From Gymnopilus junonius (taxonomy: Eukaryota > Basidiomycota > Agaricomycetes > Agaricales > Galerinaceae), in assembly GCA_015501075.1 (NCBI GenBank), contig JADNYJ010000013.1, positions 372,001 through 436,000 of the forward strand: a DNA stretch of 64,000 nucleotides, written 5' to 3'. Shown one piece after another: positions 12,158-28,600 of the stretch; position 1 is the first letter of the stretch; each line of letters starts with the position of its first letter. The position numbers and the translations under genes are program-made. Below the pieces are notes generated by a model. It was given only the letters and a program-made list of their open reading frames with translations, made no database searches and was not told the origin of the DNA.

Positions 12158-13231
12158 ATGAGATTGTCTGCTATAGCAGCCATTGTTGCGGGTGCGGGAA
12201 TTGGTACGTGGCTTTCTATGATCCAACTTGGAGCTTCTCCTAACTTTTATCCACCTTTTTTTTCTAGCACAAGTCGCTGCCGCACCCATCAGGATCGTCA
12301 TTACTTCGACCCAGCCAACCAATGCAGTCTTCGAGAAAGCCCGCTTTGGCCACGCAGTCCCTCTTCCTCCTGCGGTTGGCTCTTGGAATGTGGTAGCTGC
12401 CAATGGCGTTAAAGTGCCTGTCCGCCGCCCGTGCCATGGACGCATGAGTCGCATGCGCCAGAAGAGCGCTGAGATCTCGGACGCCTTCAGGCAGTTCTTT
12501 GGCTTGCCCCGCATCCAACACCACCCAGTCCTTATCATGCCAGTCGCCCACCCCATTGCCCACGGAAACGGACCCCAGCCCATGTAGAAAGCGATTTCAA
12601 GATCCTTCCCGTCTCCGCTACCCCCCATTTCGATAACGCACCTGCTTCTCATCACTACCACCACCACCGCCATGGCAAATTCCCCTCTCACGACTTCCAG
12701 AACCGTCCCTTCACTCACCGTCTTAACCATGCTTTGTTGCATTTAGGTCGCTGGGAGGGTCGCGCTGTCGCCTTTGTTCTTGGTAAGCGTTCCAGCCACT
12801 CCGCGATCCAAATAGTACTGATTGATAACGTATCTTCCTAATCTAGGCTGCGGCATCGGTGTTCTCCTCAGGCTGTTCTGGGTTCTCTCCATCGTCATGT
12901 ATCGTGCCATCAGGGGCCGTCGTGATGATGAACATGAGTACACCCACGTCGCCTTTGTCGAGGAATACGAAGAGCCTCCCGTCCTGAGCCCCCTCCCATC
13001 TACGTTTACCCCGTAGATGAGAAGGTGGCTGTGAAGGTCGATGAGGTTGATGCTCCGAAGGCACCACCACTACCGAAGAATCCAAGTAGAAGGCTTAACA
13101 TGAGTCAAGCTTCGAGTGGAAGACTCGCTAGGGAGAATTTTCTTCAATCCAATTGTCTGTGTGCTTTTTGTTTGACCAAGTCCTTCGTCCAACTCATGTC
13201 GTTCTTTACATACTCTGGCTTCCTCAGATAA
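12158..13231 (+). CDS. Small secreted or single-pass membrane His-rich protein (conserved hypothetical)
   Basis: The N-terminus MRLSAIAAIVAGAGI plus AQVAAA is a good signal peptide, interrupted by intron 12204-12267. It is followed by a basic proline-rich segment, a His cluster near 12650-12670 (HHYHHHRHG), and a conserved-looking WEGRAVAFVLGCGIGVLLR block. That block forms a transmembrane helix and is split by intron 12783-12846. An acidic/proline tail follows (EEYEEPPV, then KAPPLPKNP). The frame changes twice, both times at C runs: C4 at 12573-12576 and C5 at 12989-12993. One more C at each place would join the frames, so sequence error is as likely as real damage. It resembles lineage-specific hypothetical proteins of Agaricomycetes; no function is known. 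The exact 3' end is uncertain because the last stretch lacks landmarks. Confidence 0.65.
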
Positions 13232-13614
13232 AAATATAAAATCCCAATTGATGTGCCACTATTTATCCTACTACTGTTGTTGTACCTTATACTGCAGGCA
13301 TCGCTGGTTCGTCTTGGATTAGTCAGGTATTCATCCAATGGCATTTATCTGCGAAAAGATCTGTCAGTTGTTTTGGAATATCCTTGTCGATATTTCGGTG
13401 AAATATATCACCTCGTGTACTGAACCCTGATGGCAACTTAAAAAGTTTGACACTGGAAGAACGGTATGTATGTAAGTATATATAGGATATCATTGCATAA
13501 GATACATGAGCTCATAACCGAGCACCTAAATAAGAGAGATTCCCTGCTCCGACACTGGCATCCGCGCTGCTTTAGCGGCCTGTTCTATAGCCTCCTGCTT
13601 TCGTTTCTGAGCCG

Positions 13615-14460
13615 TCACCCAGAAATCCTCGTCTCCCCTCGCTCCTTTCTCCCAATGGTCCAAATGGTCTGAAACCGACTTGAGCAAGACAACTCGGACG
13701 TCGCTTGCGGGAGCGTGACTTCGCCCCCCAGTAACCCGATATTCATGTAAAACATGATGACCAATTCCAACGACAGACAACTTTTCAATATCTGGTCAAT
13801 AAGCTGCTGATTCACCATGCCCGCCAGCGCGAGGTGGGTGAGCCGCGGAAGAGTGGCCAGCTGCTTCCACTTTGACCAAGAAGAACTCGCATTAATGATC
13901 TCCAAATGCGTGAGGTTACGGAACAGCGGCTGGTCAAAAGGGATACTCATATCCGACGCGTAGTTCTCGAAGAAATACGAAGGGTCAAAGGAGAGTTTGC
14001 GCAGGGGCAGGGACTCGAGGATGGGCACGAGACCGGCACATGTCCCCGATATGATCCACATTGCCAGGTTGGACACGTTGGGGGTGTGCAGGAGGACGCT
14101 CTCGATTTCCTGGGAGGTACGTTTCTGCAGGAGAATGTTGCGGACGTGAGGTCCAAACCGCTTTAGGCGTGGTATATCCAGTGAGGCAGTTGGGCTTTCC
14201 GAGGTATAAAGTGGTGGGATGACCCTGCCCTCCCCAGACCGGATGACACGGTAAAGCTCAGGCTCAACCTAGCATACATAATAAGACAGCGCTTTAGAAA
14301 AAAATAGAGGCATAAAAAATCAGGTCTTTTGCTCACCATGTCCGAAAGCGACGAGCGACGAGTAATAGGCGTGGGATGCACTCTGGATAACGAACAGCGG
14401 CGACTTCACCGATGCTCAGTTCAAGTTCAGCAGGGAGTCTGCTAGATAAAGCTGGCCCTC
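13615..14460 (-). CDS. F-box/LRR-type protein
   Basis: Fungal F-box-like protein with a degenerate LRR tail. The first readable exon (about 14460-14337) carries LPAELELSIGEVA and CIPRLLLVARRFRTW, the short N-terminal F-box-like helix set. After an intron (14269-14336) comes EPELYRVIR and then LRR-like strands such as FRNLTHLEIIN and LPRLTHLALAG, with the stop at 13615. It aligns block by block with the gene at 29258-30150. No ATG precedes LPAELE in frame before a stop at about 14496, so an upstream exon or another start is needed. The exon junction at 14268 is off by one base in a GG run compared with the paralogue. Likely role by family: substrate receptor of an SCF ubiquitin ligase, but no Skp1-binding proof can be read here. 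Confidence 0.65.
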
Positions 14461-15507
14461 GGTAGTTCGCATGATATGATTTCTGGTCGTATATGAATCA
14501 GTATAGCTTGAGGCGGTGTGCAAAAAAGTTCGAGTCACTGGTCAAGTTTTGCCTTGTAATCAGCACTGGCATGCGGAGGAGTCGCTTAGATGGCTGTGCT
14601 CCCCCCTTTTCAAATACGCGGAGAGTGGAGGTAGGTCTAAAAATATCTCAACGCCAACGAAATGGCACACCGTCATCATCTTTTGTCTAAGGTAGCATTT
14701 TGCTCCTCCAAGCCTTCATTTTCGATCGTTCAGAATGCACTCATGTGAATATACTCAGGAGGCACCTTGAGGTAACCAACATGGGAAAAGGACTACGAAA
14801 GTCAGACAAGCTCACTGCGTTGGCAATTTTTTTTGCATGCAGGACATGGATGTCCCTTTAGAACCGCTTTCGAGAACGGGTGTCTGGTCATAGCTGATGC
14901 TTATTTCAGATGGCTGCCGCCGTCGCTCAACATTGAAAGGCCGCCTTCGAACATAAAACCTTTGGTATGTCAAACAGGCTTTCGCCAATTGCAAACTACA
15001 CTACCACCTCCGGCTTCTCCGGTACGGTCATTTGTCAGGTGTTGGGTGGCTGTGTAATTAGTCATCCGGACCAAAGCCGTCGCAGCCATTGCGCGCCTCC
15101 ACACAGACTGAAATAAAATCGTCTTCGCCTAACTACCGCGTCCGACTTCTCCCTCTTCGAAAGCTTCAACGAAACTTCTCTCTATTCAACGTCGGGAAAG
15201 GAAGTCTGCTCTATAAGATATTAGGAAGACAATAGCGCCCCCATGTTCTCGACCCTCCATCTGCCGTAAACGATGCCAATCAGCTTCAGCCTTCCCCGGT
15301 CTGCCAGGGCCTACAGTGACTGTCCGACATGATCGATATACTCAGCAATTCTGTCTCGGTTTATGGCTCACTCTAGAGTCTTAGTGATATTTGGCAAGTG
15401 ATTTCACAAGCTGTCAATTCCGACTCAGCCTGACATACATGGCCTTGATAGCAACGGACCGGTGGCTTTAATAGGGCTCAAATGCAACTCTCTCATTCTC
15501 TTCAAGG
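14461..15507. other. Intergenic region
   Basis: No supported coding sequence. It contains the 5' flanks of the leftward F-box gene and of the rightward USP7-like copy. Open frames in both directions (14493-14690, 14812-15057) are short and featureless. Confidence 0.4.
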
Positions 15508-19800
<4,293 letters not shown>

Positions 19801-20328
19801 AGACAATTTGATCGAATATCAATATCATACTTTTTCTTCTCTTACGATCTTGAATATTATCATATGGGAACGGGCACAACTTTTGTAAAAATATTTCGAT
19901 CTGTTAGTAATCCTTTGTAGGCTCTGTCAAATTCCGTCCCTTCTTGGCACGAGACTACTTATGCTTTGTCAGGATTTGTCCGAAATTTCAAGTCAGAAGC
20001 TTCAATTTAGCCTCGTATATGAGAAATTCGGGTCGAATTTCCAACGGAACCTAATGGTGATATATTGATATGTTATATAATATATTGAGTAAATAACGCG
20101 TCAAGGAAATCTAGCACGTGGTGAGAATTTGGATATACTGGGCAGAAAACTCTACCAAATTGATTTGTGCTGACCATCACCTACATGCCACGCGTAACTT
20201 TGCCAAGCAGGGCGCCTTCACTAAACGCGATATGCACCAGGGCGCCGTTTGCTGACAAAATTCCTATATAATGCTTCTAAAATTGTCGTCGATATGTGGT
20301 TCCTCCTTTCAACGCGACGTAGTCTACC
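19801..20328. other. Intergenic region with SDR promoter
   Basis: AT-rich spacer. It includes a CACGTG E-box at about 20115 and a TATATA element close to the SDR start. No open frame of note. Confidence 0.5.
20264..20271 (+). promoter_or_regulatory. Putative TATA box of the SDR gene
   Basis: CTATATAA lies about 60 nt upstream of the ATG at 20329, a usual distance in basidiomycetes with short leaders. Assigned by motif and position only. Confidence 0.45.
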
Positions 20329-21415
20329 ATGGTGGCTCTCTCAGATGTTCAAGTATCCAACGCTCGTATCTCCTCCGCTCTTCCTCCAGGTCTAGTCGCT
20401 GTTTTCGTTGGTGGAACCAGCGGGATTGGTGAATTAACCCTCAAGAAATTCGCCAAATACGCTGTCAAGCCACGTATATATTTTATTGGTCGTTCGCAAG
20501 ATGCTGGAGACCGCATTCTATCTGAATGTGAGGTAGTAAATCCGAAAGGAGAGTTCACATTCATCAAGGCAGATGTCAGTTTGCTTAGAGTTGTTGACAA
20601 CGTTTGTCGAGACATTAAACCCAAAGAAGACACCATCAATCTTTTGTTCTTGAGTGCTGTTACAACCGCCTTTGGCGAGAGTGAGCTTACCAATTTGCTT
20701 GTATACAGATATATCCTGACGTTCTTTCCATTGAACAGAGACTTCTGAAGACCTCTATTTTCCTGCGGTTTTGGCCTACTACTCTCGTACTCGTTTTATT
20801 GTCAACCTTTTGCCCCTTCTGCGACGCGCCACTTCCCTCCGTCGTGTTGTCACCGTGCTTGCTGCTGGAAGAGAGGGTCCAATCAATGCCAACAACTTCC
20901 AGGCAGCTCATTATTATTCTTTTGCTATCCTATCTGCACGCGCACATATAGCTTCAATGATCACGCTGTCCCTCGAAACCCTTGCAAAGAACTCCCCGGA
21001 AGTGTCATTCATCCACGAATTTCCTGGCTTCGTCAAGACAGGTCTCGGGAGAAGCGCTTCAACTCTAACGGCGTTGTTCGGCAAGGCAATCTTTACTATT
21101 ATAGGTCCATGGCTATTCGTTCCGAATGACGAATCCGGGGAACGACATCTATACCTAGCAACGAGCGCAAAGTACCCATCGAAAGCATGCACGGATGAAG
21201 ATTCTGACCTACCATTCGCGGATGGAGTGAGCGTTGCAAGAGGAACAGAAGGAAAAAATGGCAGTGGAGTATACTCTGTCAACTGGGATGGCGAAAGCTC
21301 AGGGCCTCAGGTGGAGGAAATCCTTGTTAAGCTCAGGGAGGACGGCTTGGTGGGGAAATTATGGGAGCACACAGAGTATGAATTCGAACGCATTACTGGG
21401 GCTGTTACGATGTAA
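20329..21415 (+). CDS. Atypical short-chain dehydrogenase/reductase (342 aa)
   Basis: Two exons, 20329-20680 and 20739-21415, joined by a 58-nt GT-AG intron give 342 residues. The N-terminal Rossmann fold shows FVGGTSGIGE (cofactor loop), FIGRSQDAGDR and IKADVSL. The usual catalytic YxxxK is replaced by AYYSRTRF, where Lys is Arg or absent. This YSRxR form also occurs in the sister gene at 30437-31503. The C-terminal part carries SFIHEFPGFVKTG and GERHLYLATSAKYP. Family: fungal SDRs of unknown substrate that carry this altered active site. The start is the first ATG after the putative TATA box. Family sure, activity uncertain because of the active-site change. Confidence 0.87.
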
Positions 21416-21622
21416 AGTTTTTTTGCGTATGGTCGATTTTATCCAGAACCAACAACACACGTTTGGAGAGGAGACGAACAAAGGACTCCAGGTCTGTAGG
21501 TTGCCACGAAAACTTTGCTACGCTTTTCTCGAGGCATCAATGCATGTGCTTCTGAGGGCTAGCTATATTTAGTTGTCGTGAGACTCGTTGCGTAAGGGTG
21601 TTGTCTTATCTTTTTGTCATCC

Positions 21623-23197
21623 ATGTCTGATTCGCCAAGCGTCAGAACCAATGCTGCCTCAACTTCGCAGAATGCTCCGATATTTAGACTGTTCAGCGAC
21701 ATATTATGGTACATCTTCTACATAAACGCCACTATGACTCCCAAAACAGAGACCACCCTGCCGGTTTTCGAAACTCTCCTCCATAGTTCGCATGTCTGTT
21801 CAAGCTGGAGACAGACTATCAACTCATCGTCTTCATTGTGGGCTCAAGTAATCAACGTGAAATTCCTTTGGAATCGTATCACAAGGGAAGAAATAATGCG
21901 CAGAACGGGTGACGCCTTGCTCAGCATCACGGCGGAAGACCACTTTACCCACTCCCAGCAATTGCTCACCCTTTTAGAGGAAAACTGGCATAGAATTCGA
22001 TATTTGAGCTTCAGTATAGAGAAGCGATCGGCCTGGCAATCGATAGAAGCAGGCTTTTGGCGACTTTTGGAACGACCAGCGAAGTACCTGGAAACCTGTA
22101 TATTCAACGTACAGGTGTTGCTGCAGGTTGACGATGAATGGATTCCTCCAGTTGCACCTGACGGTCATATACTTTTCAATGACCAAGCGCCTGCTCTTAG
22201 GACATTCGTTGCTCCGACAACTATCAGTCTTGCCGCCCCCTGGTTGACGCATCTCGTCGACATTTCGCTACATGGACCTCTGCCTGTGGACCAATTTCTT
22301 CAAGCACTCTCCTCCATGCCATTTCTTGAGATTTTACGCGACGGGAACAGTTCAATAACGCGTTCACCAATTTCATCTCCTCTTCCAAAGATAACCATGC
22401 CATCAGTCAAGAGAATTGACATATCTTCCCCGGACAACATTCAACCATACTTGGACTTCCTTACTCATATATCCCCACTAGCTCCTTCCAAGTGTCGGTT
22501 GAATTTTTCAGTATACCCTGGACAGCATCGCACGTGGCGCCTAGAGGACTGGGATATCGCAACCGAAATTCTTCGTTTGTTCCCAGATTTTTGCGGTTTA
22601 TCAGAAGCACCGTCTCTCGAATTAGGTATTCATCGAGGGAAATTCGGAGTCACTGCGCATCTTCCATCTTATGGAACATCTAGTTTCGAAATCATGTCCG
22701 TTGGCGATCCAAGTCTAGTGTCCCAGGACCATATGCAGGGTTTTTTCCCCAAGCTGATGCAGTCCTTCACTTTCCGCAACCTCCATTATTTACTTTTCTT
22801 AGTGTCCCCTGGTCCTAGTCTCTCGACATTTGATCAAAATAGTTTTGATCACCTGTCCTCCGTACAAGTGTTGGAGACATCTGTCTACAGCATACAATGT
22901 CTGACGGATTTTCTAGCTTCGCCCCCGGAGACTGCGCCAGTGATGTTTCCTGCGCTACAAACCTTACAAGTAAATTCATGCCCGGAGAAGGTAGATATAC
23001 CATCCATCAAATTATTCCTGGCATCAAGAACAACGATGGGCAAACCGCTCCAAACCCTCATCATTAAAATGATCTCGTATCGTTTAAACAAGAAGGCACG
23101 TACCGTAGACATGAGATGGCTCGATCAATTTACTGGTCTGAAGGTAATATTCCTCCATCTTCGTGGCGGTGGTCAACCTGTGGTAAGAGCGACATAA
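21623..23197 (+). CDS. F-box protein (524 aa, single exon)
   Basis: An uninterrupted frame from ATG 21623 encodes MSDSPSVRTNAASTSQNAPI followed by the F-box-like segment LFSDILWYIFYIN and SSHVCSSWRQTINSSSSLWAQVI. The long rest is built of degenerate leucine-rich strands (LTHLVDISLHGPL, LQALSSMPFLEIL, FPALQTLQVNSCP). It is paralogous to the genes at 23486-25255 and 60933-62633 and to the relic at 63037. By family it would be an SCF ligase substrate receptor. It lies about 200 bp after the SDR stop on the same strand and 290 bp before its closest paralogue, which suggests tandem duplication. Confidence 0.88.
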   Translation: MSDSPSVRTNAASTSQNAPIFRLFSDILWYIFYINATMTPKTETTLPVFETLLHSSHVCSSWRQTINSSSSLWAQVINVKFLWNRITREEIMRRTGDALLSITAEDHFTHSQQLLTLLEENWHRIRYLSFSIEKRSAWQSIEAGFWRLLERPAKYLETCIFNVQVLLQVDDEWIPPVAPDGHILFNDQAPALRTFVAPTTISLAAPWLTHLVDISLHGPLPVDQFLQALSSMPFLEILRDGNSSITRSPISSPLPKITMPSVKRIDISSPDNIQPYLDFLTHISPLAPSKCRLNFSVYPGQHRTWRLEDWDIATEILRLFPDFCGLSEAPSLELGIHRGKFGVTAHLPSYGTSSFEIMSVGDPSLVSQDHMQGFFPKLMQSFTFRNLHYLLFLVSPGPSLSTFDQNSFDHLSSVQVLETSVYSIQCLTDFLASPPETAPVMFPALQTLQVNSCPEKVDIPSIKLFLASRTTMGKPLQTLIIKMISYRLNKKARTVDMRWLDQFTGLKVIFLHLRGGGQPVVRAT

Positions 23198-23485
23198 AGC
23201 AGCTTGCAAAGCGGCCTGTAGATCAGTATTAACTTTCAAAGCAAACTTTTTTTCCTCGTTAACTGATTGTAAATTTGAGAATTTATGAAGGATCATCTCC
23301 TTTCTATCTGCAAGACATTTTCTGAAATTTAGAGTCACTATCTGGCGATGCAGCACCCCAATGTCAGGTGTGGGAGTCATGTGCTTTGCGCGTGGGTTCC
23401 TGCAGGAGCCCGAAATTGTCGCTATCAAACTTGGAAGTTTATCAATCTCTGCCTCGTCTCTACTGCTGCTTACTTGAAGACCAGC

Positions 23486-25255
23486 ATGTCTGAACTCCAA
23501 ATTATCACCACCAAGCTGAAAGCTCTAGAACTCAACTCGCCGATATCGAACTTATCCGATGATTTACTATGGTTCATATTTTGCTCAAACTCCATCATGA
23601 CCCAGGAGACGGAGGAGACGCTCCCGGTTTTCCGAACTCTACTTCGTAGCTCCCATGTCTGTGAGAGGTGGAGAAACCTCATCAACTCTTCCTCCTTTCT
23701 GTGGTCGCAAGTGATCAATCTGAAGTTCCTTTTGAACGCAGAATGGAGAGAACAAGTGATGCGCAGGACCGGAGATGCCTTGCTCTGTATCACCGCTGTG
23801 GGACAAACCAAAATTTCTCCAGGATATCAAGGGATGGAGGGTGACGTAGGAAGCTCGGGGAACCAATCAATCAAGTTCACACCGTTTTTGCTCCAATATT
23901 GGAAAAGGATTCGATATTTGAACATCAGTATCAATTTGGTCTCTCGATCATCCTGGTCGCCTCAGGTAGAAACAACGTTTGAACGCGAGATTCGTACACT
24001 TCTAGAGCAACCTGCTAGATATTTGGAAACGTTCATCTTGAATGTTCCTCAGTTGGAGGATCTCAACGTTGGCGGGGGTGGCGTTTTCGCCAATCAAGCG
24101 CCAGCGCTGAAAACCTTTTTCGCCCCAAGCGTAATCGTACCGCTCACCACGCCTTGGTTGTCGCACATACACGATCTTTCGTTATCTGGGGAGCTCCGAA
24201 TCGACCGATTGCTTCAAGCCCTTTCTTCCATGCCCTTTCTTGAAACGCTACGAAATGTGAAGGGTTGGATATTAAGCTCCCAGAGCTCATCTCCACTTCC
24301 AAAAGTCCAGCTCCCTTCACTCAGAAACATTGTCATACACACCGATAGAATACACCTCAGGCCTTACTTGGATTTCTTTTCGCATTTATCACCATTTTCG
24401 AAGTGTTCCTTGGAGCTTTCCATATCCTCTCAACGCGGCTTTCATGCACGATCAGATTCGTCGTACTGGGAGTCGGCAGCTGAAATTTTCTGTATATTGC
24501 CGTCTTTTTGCGGATTATCCGACTTACCGGTACACTCCGTTCAGTTGACGCTGAAACGGAGCTCAAACGAATTCGTTGGTGCGCTTGCCTTGCATATGGC
24601 ATCTCACCTCAAAGTTGAGGTGTCATTAACCGCAACGTCTGAAGAGCACCGTCGAGCTGAGAATATTTTAGCAGGCCTTATACAAACCATCCAACTCCAC
24701 GAAGTCGACCATTTCACCTTCATTCCATCACGGGGAACTAGGATTTCATTGTTTGCTTTGGGTATTTTGAATCGCGTCCCCTCCACAAAAGTGTTGAAAA
24801 CGTCTCCTCACGGTATACAATGCCTGACGGACCTTAGACTTATGGAGGGCTCAGGTAATACATCTCCCATTTTTTTCCCAGCTCTCCAAACCATAGAGCT
24901 CGATTCTTTCCCGGAGCGGACTGAAGTTCCATCCGTCAAACTTTTCCTTTTCTCGCGTATGGCAGGAGAGCACAGAATTCAAACCTTACACGTGCGGATG
25001 GTTTCCTATCACGCCCCGATGTCTTGTCGCGAAGACAATCGCGTTGCAAATATAAGGAACCTCTGCCTAGAATGGTTTGTCCAATATACAGGGTTAAAGG
25101 TGATTTTTGATCTTGGGAGCGATGCCGCTTGTGACGATGGACAAGTCAAGAAAACAGAATACGCCTGGGAGAAAGGTAATATACAGCTGCCTGCGAAGGT
25201 TCCATTAAGGTGCGCTCATGTAGACGTTGATACGAGAGACCCATTGAGTAGATGA
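23486..25255 (+). CDS. F-box protein (589 aa, single exon), paralogue of preceding gene
   Basis: ATG 23486 (MSELQIITTKLKALELNSPI) is preferred to an in-frame ATG at 23348, because the intervening stretch is unlike the paralogues. F-box: ISNLSDDLLWFIFCSNSIM and SSHVCERWRNLINSSSFLWSQVI, then RTGDALLCIT. LRR-like strands follow (LSHIHDLSLSGEL, LQALSSMPFLETL, FFPALQTIELDSFPE). The layout and many blocks match the gene at 21623, so this is a tandem duplicate with an extra insertion near 23820-23880 and a longer C-terminus. No break seen. Function by family only: likely ubiquitin-ligase adaptor. Confidence 0.87.
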   Translation: MSELQIITTKLKALELNSPISNLSDDLLWFIFCSNSIMTQETEETLPVFRTLLRSSHVCERWRNLINSSSFLWSQVINLKFLLNAEWREQVMRRTGDALLCITAVGQTKISPGYQGMEGDVGSSGNQSIKFTPFLLQYWKRIRYLNISINLVSRSSWSPQVETTFEREIRTLLEQPARYLETFILNVPQLEDLNVGGGGVFANQAPALKTFFAPSVIVPLTTPWLSHIHDLSLSGELRIDRLLQALSSMPFLETLRNVKGWILSSQSSSPLPKVQLPSLRNIVIHTDRIHLRPYLDFFSHLSPFSKCSLELSISSQRGFHARSDSSYWESAAEIFCILPSFCGLSDLPVHSVQLTLKRSSNEFVGALALHMASHLKVEVSLTATSEEHRRAENILAGLIQTIQLHEVDHFTFIPSRGTRISLFALGILNRVPSTKVLKTSPHGIQCLTDLRLMEGSGNTSPIFFPALQTIELDSFPERTEVPSVKLFLFSRMAGEHRIQTLHVRMVSYHAPMSCREDNRVANIRNLCLEWFVQYTGLKVIFDLGSDAACDDGQVKKTEYAWEKGNIQLPAKVPLRCAHVDVDTRDPLSR

Positions 25256-25622
25256 TGTCGATTAGATTTTCGAAATAAGGGGTTATTTCGGGGTCATTGT
25301 ATTTAAAAATTTGTGAAATCAAAACTTTACCGTTTGCACTTGGTTCTTGCACCGCTGTCATTACGTTCTAGATTGAACTTGGCCGTTAAAAAACTAGAAA
25401 GCAGAATCCTTGTGACTGAATTCGGCAAGGGGGCACTCTCCATTTGGGACTATCCGGCCTGCGGCTCCGGATGACAGTCACTTCCGTCAGTTTTCGTTCG
25501 AGATCGAATCCTCATTGCTTTTGGATTCTCTCTACGATCCTTGCCGTTTGAGGTATTCCGCCATACAACGGCGGATTGAAACAACTCTTATAATTTTGGT
25601 ACTGAAAAATCCTCCGATAACA
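25256..25622. other. Promoter region of SQS1-like gene
   Basis: Spacer after the F-box stop; no gene seen. Leads directly to the ATG at 25623. Confidence 0.45.
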
Positions 25623-28600
25623 ATGGCAAGAGGGAATGGACGAGGTCATAATCGTGGACGAGGTGGTCCCAGAGGAGGCCGAGGAGGTCGAGGAAGGGGT
25701 GGAGGCTTTAGCGGCGCGAAAGGAGGAGAAAATGGGATGCCTGGATCTAGCTTTCTTCAAGAAGAGCTAGATTTTACCCTGAAGATGCATGCTGATGGTA
25801 CGCTGACGTTCGGAGGCTGAAAGACGAAATTTCATGATCATTTTTCAGCTCCCAATGCCAGTGGTACGTTTACACCCCGAGGGAGGGGTAGAGGTGGTCG
25901 CGGTGGTCAATTTTCAGGCCAAAATTCGGGGACTACAACGTCAAATCGTGGAAGAGGGCGAGGAAATGATTTTCGTGGACGGGGGGGTAGGGGTCAACCT
26001 GATTTCCGTCCTGGTGGTAGACGGAGTGATATCGGAATCGGTGCCTCTCCAAGAGGCCGTGGTGGGGGTCATTTCCGTCGTTCTGATACTTTATCAGGCC
26101 TTCTTTATCAGGAACGGCCGCTGTTACGGCCCATAATATTCGTTCCTTCAGTGTTAACGAAGGTTCTGTTCGAAGAGAACGACGATGAGATCCTAAAGCC
26201 TGGAGTCGAAGACGTCGGTACGTTTGACCTTATTTTTCCACATTTCAGCGTGTTGACCTGCTCTGGAAAATTCTAGACGAGACTGAGCAAAGCCACGTCC
26301 CAACAGCTGACAAAGTCTTCCAAGTTTTCAGTGGTGGCAACATCCCTCGCATGGAATCGGGATCTGAGGACGACAACGATGACAACAAGGAAGAAATCGA
26401 AGAAGTTGATTTCAACGAAATTGACAAATTTTTCACGGCCTCGGAATCAGTAAAGACGACTACAGTGCACAAGGATGCGATCACAGAAACGACAACTATG
26501 CTAGAACAACAATTTACAGGGTTTTACTTTGACCCTAATCCAGCGCTGGCCCCTGGGTCATGGCACCACCCAGCAACTGATGCCGATGTCGATGAGCTAG
26601 CGAGGATGGTCGATGAAGCTTTGTCTGCGACAGACGAAAACGTTACCTCAGATGTGGCCATGTCAGCTCCGCCTGCTGAAGGAGCATTTTCATCGTCTGT
26701 GACAGACCTTTTCTATGTCGATGTGCAACCATCGCCAGTGCCCGTAGACAAAGCTCCTTCATCGGACCTCCTTCCTCCGCTTCCAGACGATGATTCGGAC
26801 GATATTATCGTCTACGTAGCGCCTCATCCTCGCAAATCAGAGGCTGAAAAGGAGCAGCATGAAGATATCTTGATAGCGGAAGGTGATACGTCCCATTTTT
26901 CGCCCTATGTCAGCCCAGCGACTCTGTCAAGCATTGCTGCAGACGAAGTGACATCTTCTGCTTCCGCCCCTGATCCTGTGTCAGGACAATCAACCGTTCC
27001 GCTAGCAATGCCCTCACTCTCATCTTTCTCCTTCTCCTTTTCTAGAACCCCTAGCAAACCATCTTCATCGGCCAGGCTCGTTGTTCCACCCGTAAGCACG
27101 CCACGTCAAGCTAAAGCATGGAAGAAGAAACGCGGGCTTGCGGTGGGGAGCAAGGCTAAGAGGCGAGGAAGGTTAGCCAAATCCTCCTTCGGTACTTTTG
27201 GTGCGATGCGCGAGGAGGCCTTGCTGCACCCGATCCAAGGAAGGCTGAGCGGAGGAGGGGTGATTCTGACTTAGATTGGGGCGATGAGGAAGATTATGAT
27301 GAGACCGCGAGCGTTGATGAGGTCGAGGTAGGTTTGGAGAAGTTGGTTGGACGGAAGGGAAAAGGAAAGGAAAAAAGCGAAGAACAAGCCAAGGAGGAGA
27401 AGGAGGAAAATGTCGAAATGAATTTGAAGGTGGAAGTAGATGTGTCGAAGACGACTGTCAAGAGGAGGAAAGACAAGGGCAAAGCCAAGGCTCTGAATGT
27501 TGCCAACCTCTTGGATGGTGAGGTCAGCGCTGGCCATGGATGGACGTCGACTCTGACGTGGCCGAACCTGATTTTGACGCGATGAAGAGGTTTGCCAGTG
27601 GGCTGTTGGGTCCTACTGCTGGCGTGCACGTGACAATGGAGGACGTTGATATTGAAGAGAGGATCAAGAAGGAAGATGACGAAGAGGATGATAGCGATTC
27701 TTCGAGTTTTGAAGATGACGATGATGAAGAGGGCGATATCCTCGCTGCTGAAGAAGCTATGCTTATCTCAGAGGCTTTAGAGTTCGATGAAGGCTCCGGC
27801 GAGGATGAAGATGATAGTGATGATGATGAAATCGACCTGACGCCTAAGACAAGCTTCCAAGCTCGATTGGAGAAGCTGCGAAACATATCCCGATCAAGGA
27901 AGGCAGCTGATACTTCTCTTGAAGGGGAAGGTGTTGATGGCGACGACGACGAGGACGGCGAGAGTGATGAAGACAGAGTAGACTTCCTTCATCGGCATAT
28001 GACCTGGGCGGAGCAAGATGAGGATTTCATCCAGGAGATTCAGGTAATTGCAATTGCGATAAGCAAGATACTCGAAGCCATGCTGACTTCTTTTCTTATC
28101 ATAGAATATCCTGGACGAGAACGAGGATGTTTTGAAGGGCAGAGACCGAAAGTCGAGGAAAGCTCTCTTCCGATTTGTGCAGAATGGAGATTTCGAGGAC
28201 TTGGAAGAATACGGATATACTCCAGCTAGTACGTTACTCTCCTCATTTGGCTGGCACCTATTTGCTCATATACCTTTCACCAGAGCGGAGGAGAGACAAA
28301 GGAAAAGATCTGCCTCTTGACCTTCAAGCCCAGTGGGAGAAAGATCGCCAAAAGAAGGCAGAACACAGAAAGGCCCGCGAGCTTGCTCGTCTAGAAGAGG
28401 CTGCCGATCCCATGAGCAAGAAAAAAGGAGGCAAGAAAGGACGAAAAGCGATGCTCGCCGCTGCCGCTCTTGACCCAACGATCAACGTTATTCCAAACCG
28501 CATCATCGACATGACCACCCTCGTGCAGCAAATTCGACGGTTCATAGCCGACATCGGTGGGCCCAACAGCATGTCGCTCCCGCCAACGAACAAGGAGACA

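Noticed and set aside
27192..27274. Possible 83-nt intron in the SQS1-like gene that would fix the frame
   Set aside because: The segment reads as normal coding sequence and continues naturally after adding one C at 27229-27231, so a run-length slip is simpler.
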